Assembly: GCA_947561585.1 (NCBI GenBank)
Contig: CANNZV010000271.1
Location: forward strand, 343,636-407,635
Direction: 5' to 3'
From: Caprella mutica
Taxonomy: Eukaryota; Arthropoda; Malacostraca; Amphipoda; Caprellidae
Length of the DNA stretch: 64,000 nt
Both the position numbers and the translations under genes were made by a program. The stretch's first letter is position 1. The number at the start of each line of letters is the position of its first letter. Positions 22,253-31,582 of this stretch are shown here, piece by piece. The notes beneath the pieces are model-generated. The model worked only from the letters and a program-made list of their open reading frames with translations. It was not told the DNA's origin and did no database searches.

Positions 22253-22816
22253 GGCCCAGTTGCGAAATACGACTCCTTTGAAATACAAAAATTCGATCCG
22301 ACTCCTCGATCTTAAAATATTCTGACATGTAAAAAAGATATAACTAAAACTTGGTTTGGGTTTCATTAAGAGATATAGTTCATTCTAAATCAAAGTTTTG
22401 GTTATATGTATAAATTTCATATCCTAACCTAATCATATCATAAACCTAACCTAACAAGGTCATTATCCTATGATATTTTGCAAGGAGTCTCCCTCATGTG
22501 GTAATTAAATCGTATCTCTTCAGTATTCCTACGAGGAGAAATTCAAGGGAGTCACTTTTCATGACAGCTATAGAGAGACGATGTTAGAACAATCCGACTC
22601 CTCTTAATTTACATTCAAGTATTAGTAATGAAATCATTTGAATTCAATAATAATTAGAATAAATATAATAACAAATTTTGTATCATAGTTACATAGATCG
22701 AGGTGTCGTATTTTATTTTGATATTTGGAAGGTGTCGTATTTCATGACAGCCATCATTAAAAACACACAAAAACACTTATTTTCCATTGGAGGGAGTCGT
22801 ATTTCGCAACTGAGCC
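22253..22816. mobile_element. hAT-like MITE with 8-bp target duplication
   Basis: Terminal inverted repeats begin GGCCCAGTTGCGAAATACGA on the left and GGCTCAGTTGCGAAATACGA on the reverse of the right end. AAATTTCT occurs at 22245-22252 and again at 22817-22824, an 8-bp target duplication. The 564-bp body has no transposase. The right copy of the duplication lies 16 bases before the splice acceptor of sulfotransferase exon 1. Confidence 0.85.
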
Positions 22817-22840
22817 AAATTTCTTTCTCTCCCTTTTTAG

Positions 22841-22949
22841 TATTTGAAATCTACGTTACATTGGATGGTGACTGTTGTGTCTTTACTGTTCGTAATCTTC
22901 TTCATATCACAACATAGTCTCAAACTCTCTCTGTCGAATGTGGATCCTT
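22841..22949 (+). CDS. Sulfotransferase exon 1: signal anchor
   Basis: Encodes a hydrophobic stretch (MVTVVSLLFVIFFIS) preceded by Lys and His residues, as in type II Golgi proteins. It ends before GTGAGT with one base of a split codon. CTCCCTTTTTAG just before 22841 looks like an acceptor; alternatively the transcript starts upstream and translation begins at ATG 22865, since an in-frame TAG (22838-22840) blocks extension without splicing. Confidence 0.65.
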
Positions 22950-25900
22950 GTGAGTGAACAACTATTCCAAAGATGAAGAATTAACTTTAGGTACCTCTCT
23001 AAATTACAGTGAAACCCCTGAGTTAAATTGGTTTCTTCATAACTCAGGGACACTGATAGTTTTCTATGATTGAAATCTTGGAGAAAACTTTGGTCTTTGA
23101 GGGATAACTAGGACGAAATTTATGACGTGTATCGTTTTCTATAATTTAAACATAAAAATACTTCATAACCCCGGTGCATTTCATAACTCAGGTCCTTCAT
23201 TACTTGAGTTCTTCATAACGAAGAATTTCATAACTCAGAAGTTTCACTGTATTAATTATAAATTTCTACAACATATAAAATGATATATTAAATGGTTTTA
23301 TCAGTAAATATTAGTTACTAAAAGAATCAATATTATTAAATAACAGCAAGCATGTCAACTAGAATACATAAAAGACTTTACCTCGGATATTTCCTATTTT
23401 TTCAGTTAAAATTTCACATCAGCCGGTGAAAAAGCTTGAAAATAACATCACATCGAAAGTACAGGTAATAAACTAACATATAACTACGAAAACGTTTTGG
23501 TTTTTACAGTATACGATTTTCTATTTTCTGGGATTGAAGCAGTTCCTTTTTTATTCAAGATGACCTAATTTTAACTCACATTCAATTTAATGACTGTGTC
23601 TGTAGTGTCATTTTGACGACAAAGTATTTATTGAAATTTAACATTTTTGAAATTACTATATCCCTATAAAATAAATTTTCAGATGAATAATGATAATTAG
23701 GGTTATAATTTACTAAGGATTTAAAAAAGATAATTAGAATATTAGATAAATTTCTCTAATATATTATAATTAATCATTATTCATGCATTTAATTGATATT
23801 GCGATAATAGGTTGCAGAAAAGATTATTTCAAGATATAAGTGAATATGTAGCATCTCGGTAAGTTCCAAGTTGTCGGACAGTTCCACATGTTCGATCATA
23901 TAAGAATAGAAGATATAATAATTTTTATTTTTATTGGTATTCCATTTAAAATACAAATTAGATAATAATAATTAGAGCTAGGACATTGGGGCACTTAAAA
24001 AAGAGCAGTAGTAGCGGTCAAAACGAGCACTTGTAGCGCTATAAATGTGCAGTAGGAGCGATAGAAAAGAGCATTTGGGGCACTTATCGGGGCATTTGGG
24101 GCACTTATCGGAGCATTTGGGGCACTTATCGGAGCATTTGGGGCACTTATCGGAGCATTTGGGGCACTTATCGGGGTATTTGGGGCACTTATCGGAGCAT
24201 TTGGGGCACTTATCGGGGTATTTGGGGCACTTATCGGAGCATTTGGGGCACTTATCGGAGCATTTGGGGCACTTATCGGAGCATTTGGGGACAGTTATTG
24301 GTGCATTTGAGGCAGTTTTTGGAGTGTTTCATGCACCGAAAGAAAAAGCGTATTACTTATCAAAGTAAGAATTTTAACGAGGTTTTGTTTTTTGAAGAGT
24401 TTTTGGATGAAATATACACAAGAATTATCTCTAATTTTTATCGATAAATAATTCATTTTGAAAAATCATTAGGCTCAAAAGTATTGTGCAATACTTGAAA
24501 AAACATAAGAAAAAGAACAATAAATGTTGAAACCAAAACGAACGTATGCAGTACTGTAAGTACATATAATAATTGGAATCTATATCGAGTCTATAATGTT
24601 ACAGAAAATTCTAGCATCACATGTTGTTGAAGTTTGGTAAAAATGTGAGAGTTAACCCATATTAACAAGAAAAAACCATTACTTCTTTAACATTTTTTTG
24701 ACCCTTCATCGTCTATCTGAGACCACATATTTGATATTTCAATAAAAAGAATAATCTCTACTTCTGTGGAAGTAACAGGGGCACTAGCATAGCGGGAAAC
24801 GTCTTATGGGAGTCAATTCGGGAAATATTTCAGTCTGTTTTCTTCACTACGCCTTGCAAAACATTCAACCCAGCATTTACTTACTCAAACAAATGTACGA
24901 AAAAATAAGGTATGTAAAATAAAACAAAGATATTTGTAACTAAATAGATATGAATTACGTGAAAATCTAGGGTTACTATTAGAATAGTTACACCTCTTTT
25001 TGATTTTTATAGAACTTTTCTAATCAAAGAAAATGTATAAGAAAAGGGTAACAAAATTAAATCATTAAAAAACTGAACAACAATACATTAACTCATTAAG
25101 TGAATATAATCAAATTAATCAAGGCATGACTAGATTGATGGTAGACATAGAATATATTTGTTAATCCATATAATTTAAAGATGTCATTGTAAGAGCTACA
25201 TGGCCCTTATAGAACGGATATTTTTTGCCCGAGCTTTACGAGCTTTACCTGTAATATGATTTCTCTTCAACATTTGAAATTAGTTTACTATCAAAAAATA
25301 AATACGGATACAATTTCTTTGACTGTACCTAGGCAATAGGACACAAACACATACCCTGGTATTTCACTGAAGCTATCTCTCTATCAATATCAAATTCGTA
25401 TTATAATCTATTTTTAGTTTAAGTATATTTATACGAACTAATTATTGGTAATATGAAGGATGGGGAAAGAAATGTATAAATTATTAATGTTACCTAAATA
25501 AACAGTCTCAGCAATCACTGGTAGATAACTATGTGAATTTAGTTCGATCATTCACGTTTAAGCTCTATGAACCATTAAATACACTTAAAAGTGCAGTTAT
25601 CCACCCGGTAAGAATGATACAGTTATTTGACATTACTCAATCTTGGTGCGCAATAGAAGTCAACCAGAGTACATATGGAGCATTTTGGGGCGTTTTGAGC
25701 ATTTTGCGGCGTTTCTGAGCATTTTAGGGCGTTTAGAGCGTTTGGAGCATTATGAGCGCTAGTGGCATTTAACTTATAAATGCCCCAATGTCCGAGACTT
25801 AATAATAAAATCCCTCCTTTACAATATCGAAAATGTGGATCGTCCGATAGTTCGGAACTGAAGCTTAAGAATAAAGACTTTAATTCTTGTATAATTGTTT

Positions 25901-28534
25901 AACCTATAACCCAGTTATACACAATTACCTTAAATATCACCCTATTTTCAAATACACAGTGTGTCTTTGTCTGTTGGTTGGTTGCAAGAAAAATGTCACG
26001 CTTAAACATTTAATAAATATATAAAAAATATTAATTCTGACATAATTTTTTTTGACACCAATTTTTTTAACTCGAATTTTTTTCACATTAATTTTCTAAA
26101 TCTAATTCTTAAATATATTCTTTTGATTTATATATTTTTAATTTATATGAATTTCTTTAACTATTGATAACCCATTAATCTTAATAGAAAATACACTAGT
26201 ATACTAATGAACAGGAGTGAAAAGCCTGGACTAAGCAATTTCCTCAAACAAATTAAACACTAATTATATTATCTTCCAGAATTACAATTCCAAACCAATC
26301 GAAGCAACTCGGAGTAAACAAACGCCTCAAGAATTCGAAAACAATGATTCGAAAAACTCAAAGCCATCAACTGAATCGCAAACCGAAGAATCAGAAATAC
26401 TTTTTAAACTGATGGCAAAATCGGTGAATAATCTACCTAAAATAGACAGTAATAGACATTTTTAAAACTAGATAATATGGATTTTTTCAGGCTGTATCTT
26501 TATATATTATCATATGGATGAATTTTAATGAAGTTTGAATTAATTTTAACAATTTAACTATTTTATCAAGCTGATTTAAGCTTAGAGTTAAATTCAGGAA
26601 CAATTAATATTGACCCACGCAATTTTTCCTTAAGATTTCTTCAAACTTATTTGTATTTCATAACTATTTTCATTTTCACATATTTTCTAAAAATGGTTTC
26701 TGTATCTAATCATTTTTTCTAATAATTATTATCCGAAATAGGCTACAATTAGTAATTATTTATCATTAGATCGTTACATTTATGGGACGTTTACATAAAT
26801 AATGATAATGGCAATCATAATTATTTCAGATAAATTCTCAAGGTAACTCTACCAAACACGTAAGTAATACTTGATGGTAATTAATGGTAATACTTCATGC
26901 TAATTGCTGGTAATACTTCATAGTAATTGTTAGTAATACTTGATGGTTATTGCTGCTAATACTTGATGGTAATTAATGGTAATACTTCATAGTAATTGTT
27001 AGTATTACTTGATGGTAATTAATGGTAATACTTCATAGTAATTGTTAGTAATACTTGATGGTAATTAATGGTAATACTTCATAGTAATTGTTAGTAATAC
27101 TTGATTGTATTTGCTGGTAACACTTCAAAGTAATTGTTACTAATACTTGATGGTTATTGGCGGTACTACTGAATGGTAATAGATGGTAATATGTTAATAC
27201 TTCCTCCTCCTTCCATTCCACATTTCATTACTCTCTTTTTCAGACTAGTATTATCATCGTGTCCGAGTGGCGGTCTGGATCTTCCTTCCTCTTCGATTTG
27301 TTCGATTTCTCCAATTTGACTTTCTCAGTTTACGAACCGTTTCTGATGGACCGAAGTTTCGCCCTTAAGAAACTAAGGAACTGGCAGAATCTTACCAATG
27401 CGATGACTAACACTAAAGATATTCTCAAGTGTAATAGGTAAGTCAGTAAACATTTCAGCAAATCCTTAAACTTTATTTTTGTGTCGTATGGACGGGCATG
27501 ATAGTTGGTAAATTTCTGATGTGATAGTAGCATAAAAATACTGATTTCATCGATAAAAATATATTTAACTAGGGTAAGTTCCTATTTATGGGTCTAATGC
27601 ATAGTTTCAATTCTATAAGAAAAATGTATATAATCAATATTATTCAACCTTTATTATATAATTTTTCTTGTATGATTGAAAGTTTAGAACCGTCCGAAAA
27701 CTCCAATCTTTGTTAATGTCATCTTCGTTTAGGAAGACAATAATTTTCCATTTAAGAAGTATGAAACAATTATCTAGTATATGAATTATAATTTAATAAT
27801 ATTAACAGTTATTTGCCATCCACAGACTCTCATCATCTTTTGACAAGAATGCCATGATGCTAAAAAGGACTCATCTCCATGAGTTGTGCAAGAAGAACCT
27901 AAATGATAGCGAAACATGCACCAATAGAGACTTCTTGAAGAGTATGTGTAAGTCCCTTCCAATCACACTTATCAAGTTCGTGAGGATAAGCTTTAGCCTT
28001 CTGGAGAACCTACTTACGGATGATGAGGTCAGGGACAACCTCCACGTTATTTTACTATCCAGAGACCCACGCTCTGTGATGTCGTCAAGATGGAACAGGA
28101 GGAAAACTAACTGGTGTAGAGAAGAGTGCGCTGATGTTAAAATTCACTGTGAAGACATGGCTGATGATTTCACAGCTTGGAAAGATATGAGAGAAAGATT
28201 CCCTGGTAGAGTTCATCTTTTACGGTTTGAGGACATGGCTTTGAATCCAATGGATACAGCGGAGGAAATTTTCAAAGATCTTCAATTGGATATTAATGAT
28301 AACGTCAAGAGTTTCATCAACAATCACACTAAAACAGAATCCAAACGGGTTAGCAGTACAGTACGTGACTCTAAGAGCAGAGTTATTCCTTGGACTGTTG
28401 AAAGTAACTTCACAACTATTGAAAAGATACAATTAGCTTGCTCTTCGGCCATGGACAGGTATGGGTATAAACCCATCGATACGTTGAAGAACATTACTGT
28501 GAGTGACGTCATGCAGCCTTTTCCAGTTACATGA
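22841..28534 (+). CDS. Carbohydrate sulfotransferase, Golgi type II membrane protein, five exons
   Basis: Proposed coding exons are 22841-22949 (ATG at 22865), 23406-23464, 26280-26423, 27244-27437 and 27826-28534. Every junction is GT-AG and all phases agree. From the ATG the total is 1191 nt, giving 396 residues, the usual length for CHST1/CHST4-type enzymes. Exon 1 encodes an N-terminal signal anchor, exons 2-3 a polar stem, exon 4 the 5'-phosphosulfate loop (EWRSGSSF), and exon 5 the 3'-phosphate motif (LSRDPRSVMSSR) and the rest of the catalytic domain. The family moves sulfate from PAPS to carbon 6 of Gal, GlcNAc or GalNAc in the Golgi lumen; the substrate here cannot be told. Exons 4 and 5 are secure; exons 1-3 rest on splice signals, phase and fit to the fold. 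A further upstream exon is possible. Confidence 0.85.
23007..23249. mobile_element. pogo/Tigger-like MITE
   Basis: Inverted ends CAGTGAAACCCCTGAGTTA and CAGTGAAACTTCTGAGTTA (reverse of the right end), with TA on each side. The 243-bp body has inner inverted stretches and no transposase. It lies in sulfotransferase intron 1. Confidence 0.75.
23406..23464 (+). CDS. Sulfotransferase exon 2: stem
   Basis: 59 bases between TTCCTATTTTTTCAG and GTAATA. It takes two bases to complete the split codon and ends in phase 0, fitting both neighbours. It encodes a polar stem segment with an N-glycosylation motif (NNITS). Confidence 0.65.
23858..25866. mobile_element. 2-kb fold-back element with long inverted termini
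   Basis: About 120 bases at the left end (GGTAAGTTCCAAGTTGTCGG through GACATTGGGGCACTT) recur inverted at the right end (AAATGCCCCAATGTCC through CGATAGTTCGGAACT). The outer part resembles the small GGGTAAGTT fold-back MITEs elsewhere in the window. Inside are the 21-bp minisatellite and about 1.4 kb with no transposase. It sits in sulfotransferase intron 2 and accounts for most of its length. Confidence 0.7.
24066..24300 (+). repeat. 21-bp minisatellite
   Basis: About 11 copies of GGGGCACTTATCGGAGCATTT. The 21-base period keeps frame and gives a 7-residue repeat, but the reading frame has no other sign of coding. Degenerate related units recur near 25680-25760 in the other arm of the host fold-back element. 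Confidence 0.93.
26280..26423 (+). CDS. Sulfotransferase exon 3: stem
   Basis: Exactly 48 codons between a TTATCTTCCAG acceptor and a GTGAAT donor, phase 0 at both ends. Rich in Asn, Ser, Glu and Lys, and ending in a short hydrophobic turn that leads into the catalytic domain. Confidence 0.65.
26860..27195 (+). repeat. 46-bp tandem repeat (a dimer of about 23 bp)
   Basis: Units of the type TTGATGGTAATTAATGGTAA followed by TACTTCATAGTAATTGTTAG repeat about seven times with drift. It ends about 50 bases before the splice acceptor of sulfotransferase exon 4. Confidence 0.9.
27244..27437 (+). CDS. Sulfotransferase exon 4: PAPS 5'-phosphosulfate loop
   Basis: The acceptor is a T-rich tract ending CAG at 27243 and the donor is AG followed by GTAAGT. 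It encodes a hydrophobic strand, then the EWRSGSSFL loop diagnostic of the Gal/GalNAc/GlcNAc 6-O-sulfotransferase family. Confidence 0.92.
27572..27712. mobile_element. Small fold-back MITE of the GGGTAAGTT family
   Basis: It starts TA|GGGTAAGTT and has a diverged right end. Inner inverted stretches (TTTCAATTCTATAAGAAAAA against its complement near 27655-27685) form a hairpin. It lies in sulfotransferase intron 4. Confidence 0.6.
27826..28534 (+). CDS. Sulfotransferase exon 5: 3'-phosphate site and C-terminus
   Basis: The acceptor is CCATCCACAG. The codon split with exon 4 restores Arg. It contains the RDPRSVMSSR motif that binds the PAPS 3' phosphate, a helical region with FEDMALNP, and ends at TGA. 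A possible polyadenylation signal, AATAAA, is at 28663-28668. Confidence 0.93.
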
Positions 28535-28571
28535 TTATATGAATTAAGTTGTATTAACATTTAGTTTTGTT

Positions 28572-28656
28572 ATCTGTTGACTTAGACCATCGCTTACTTA
28601 ATGATATGGCCTTATTTTCTGCCTTTTTGTCAAAAAAATAGAAGGTCAATATTTTC
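28572..28656 (+). repeat. Left copy of an inverted duplicated segment
   Basis: About 80 bases (TTAGACCATCGCTTACTTAA ... GAAGGTCAATATTTTC) in the 3' flank of the sulfotransferase recur inverted at 31953-32035 with roughly 10% difference. Confidence 0.85.
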
Positions 28657-29284
28657 ACTTTTAATAAAATTTAAATTTTGCTACCAAATTATACTTTTTT
28701 TCATTGATTCAAGTAATATATAGTTTCTTGATAGGTTAAAAATAATTTGAAATATGTTTTTATTATATTTATGTTTATATATATTAATACTTTCCTCTGA
28801 AACACATTAAAAAACCAATATCAGTATAGCTGTATAGAGTATCTTAATATAATATGTATATAGCAGTCTGTGTACCGTAATTTTCTCAAAATCCTAACTA
28901 TAGCTTTGAGAACGGTCATCAATTGAAGCTTTCATCATGTATAGCAACTATTTATTCAGGTTGCTGTTGGTTTCAGTTCACCACAGTGTACTGTATTTGT
29001 GCAGAACAAGAGACATCACCTCCCAGAATATATCTTCAGATGTCAGGTGTGCTGTGGATATGGGAGGTGATTCACCAAGTGACGTTGGCCCAACCGTTGG
29101 AAGCAGATGTGTGGTGAGCAACAGCAGTGAATGGTGATATGCGGTGAATGTGCAGAGGGAGCCAATAGAATGTGAAACGGACTATGAGGACGACGGTCCA
29201 CGATGCCTCAGACCCTGCGTCAAACCAGACCACAAGTAGGAAAAGAGTAGGATGAAGAACATCTAAGAGGAAAGAAATAATCAA

Positions 29285-30297
29285 ACTGCAATGGAAATGC
29301 GATTATTTAGCCCCAAAGACAGATAAGATGAGGCAACTGGTCGAGAGAGAAAAGATTGATGTAATCCTGGTACAAGAGTCTATACTCTGACATCAGGATA
29401 GGGCACCAGAATTTCCTGGATACTCCTCCATCAGGGAAGACCAGAATGGCAGTGGAGCAGTACTGCACAGGGGAAGGAAGGAAGGAATATGGAAGCCCAT
29501 AAGGTTGCAGTTCACGCGGAAAAATGAGGAAATGATATGATGAACATAACAACATATATAACGCCCAGAAAGCCTGAAAACGATATCTGGTGCGGCGATT
29601 TTAACGCGCACCATCCAATGTGGTACAGTGGTTGCAACTAAAGAGAGAGGGAGAACCTGGAAGGCTTTTTCCACTATGTGGTCCTGATTACTATCAAGAA
29701 CGGGAGGGCAACACTCTACATCAGAGTAGGAGGAATGGTCGGGATGTAGCTCGCCTGACCTGAAGGTGGTTCAAAAAGTAGAATATGGACTAAAGCGTGG
29801 CTGATCAAACGTGCAACAGTGACAATGATAGAGACTGAACGCAGCAAGATGAGGGTATTTAGAGAGGGCTGCATACGTGAGCTGCACCATCCCTTCTACT
29901 CTTCTCGTTGATCATAGGTGATATGCTGGGACAGTTTGGAGGGATTACTTTTGTTGATTATCTGGCCCTGGTGTGCACTGATAGGTACAAAGCAGTAACA
30001 TCAAACACTATGCAGGCTGAGTTACCGCTGACTCCAATGACTCAAAATGGACCCTGCATTTGATAGTCCTGGGGAAACTGATTCTAGCCACCAAATCCCC
30101 CACTTTCCTGAGGTAGGTGACTAAAGATGGGGGTTAAAACCAAGACGGCACGGCCCAGGTTGTGCGAAGCGGAGGAAGAGTCTGTGAGACACATGTGGGT
30201 GAAATGCTCATTACTCAGAGTTGGAGGATCTGAGGAGGAGACACGGCCTAGCCGAAGATATGGTGGAACTTCTAAAGAATCCGGTTCTGATGGAGGT
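29285..30297 (+). pseudogene. LINE (non-LTR retrotransposon) remnant, endonuclease region and tail
   Basis: Reading across stops and frame changes gives an APE-type endonuclease: an N-terminal strand with EREKIDVILVQES near 29340, then GDFNAHHPMW near 29595, the conserved metal-site segment. Near 30160-30215 a Cys/His stretch (CEAEEESVRHMWVKC) resembles the C-terminal zinc motif of LINE reverse transcriptases. The RT itself is missing, so an internal deletion joins the two ends. Sequence from about 28960 may be the 5' part. It is dead because of many stops and frameshifts. Confidence 0.75.
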
Positions 30298-31582
30298 GTT
30301 TCTCAGCAGTATGCGAAGTCGTTTCTCAACAGTATGTGGAGTCGTTTCTCAACAGTATGCGGAGTCGTTTCTCAACAGTATGTGGAGTCGTTTCTCAACA
30401 GTATGTGGAGTCGTTTCTCAACAGTATGTGGAGTCGTTTCTCAACAGTATGTGGAGTCGTTTCTCAGCAGTAAGTATGTGGAGTCGTTTCTGAGCAATAT
30501 GTGGAGTCGTTTCTCAGCAGTATGTGGAGTCGTTTCTCAGCAGTAAGTATGTGAAGTCGTTTCTCAGCAGTAAGTATGTGAAGTCGTTTCTCAGCAGTAA
30601 GTATGTGGAGTCGTTTCTCAGCAGTATGTGGAGTCGTTTCTCAGCAGTAAGTATGTGAAGTCGTTTCTCAGCAGTAAGTATGTGGAGTCGTTTCTCAGCA
30701 GTATGTGGAGTCGTTTCTCAGCAGTATGTGGAGTCGTTTCTCAGCAGTATGTGGAGTCGTTTCTCAGCAGTCTGTGGAGTCGTTTCTCAGCAGTATGTGG
30801 AGTCGTTTCTCAGCAGTATGTGGAGTCGTTTCTCAGCAGTATGTGGAGTCGTTTCTCAGCAGTATGTGGAGTCGTTTCTCAGCAGTATGTGGAGTCGTTT
30901 CTCAGCAATATGTGGAGTCGTTTCTCAGCAGTATGTGGAGTCGTTTCTCTGCAGTAAGCAGTGGCCTTTCTCAGCAGTATGCGATGGCGTTCTCAGCTGT
31001 AAGCGGTGGCGTTTCTCAGCTGTAAGCGGTGGCGTTTCTCAGCTGTAAGCGGTGCCGTTTCTCAGCTGTAAGCGGTGGCGTTTCTCAGCTGTAAGCGGTG
31101 GCGTTTCTCAGCTGTAAGCGGTGCCGTTTCTCAGCTGTAAGCGGTGGCGTTTCTCAGCAGTATGCGATGGCGTTCTCAGCTGTAAGCGGTGGCGTTTCTC
31201 AGCTGTAAGCGGTGGCGTTTCTCAGCTGTAAGCGGTGCCGTTTCTCAGCTGTAAGCGGTGGCGTTTCTCAGCTGTAAGCGGTGGCGTTTCTCAGCTGTAA
31301 GCGGTGGCGTTTCTCAGCTGTAAGCGGTGCCGTTTCTCAGCTGTAAGCGGTGCCGTTTCTCAGCTGTAAGCAGTGCCGTTTCTCAGCAGTATGCGGAGGC
31401 GTTTCTCAGCAGTATGCGGAGGCGTTTCTCAGCAGTATGCGGAGGCGTTTCTCAGCAGTATGCGGAGGCGTTTCTCAGCTGTAAGCGGTGGCGTTTCTCA
31501 GCTGTAAGCGGTGCCGTTTCTCAGCTGTAAGCGGTGCCGTTTCTAAGCAGTAAGCGGTGCCGTTTCTCAACAGTAAGCGGAG
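30298..31582 (+). repeat. 23-bp tandem array with two homogenised halves
   Basis: The left half (to about 30955) repeats GTATGTGGAGTCGTTTCTCAGCA, with occasional AGTA insertions. The right half repeats GCTGTAAGCGGTGGCGTTTC-type units, with a mixed zone of GTATGCGGAGGC units near 31385-31470. The period is not a multiple of three, so open frames shift along it. It begins directly at the tail of the LINE remnant. Confidence 0.95.

Noticed and set aside
24045..24368. 107-residue frame with HLGHLSE repeats
   Set aside because: It is a translation of the 21-bp minisatellite inside a fold-back element in an intron; nothing outside the repeat supports coding.
30127..31530. Several frames with WSRFSAVCGVVSQQ-like repeats
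   Set aside because: Frame-shifting translations of the 23-bp array.
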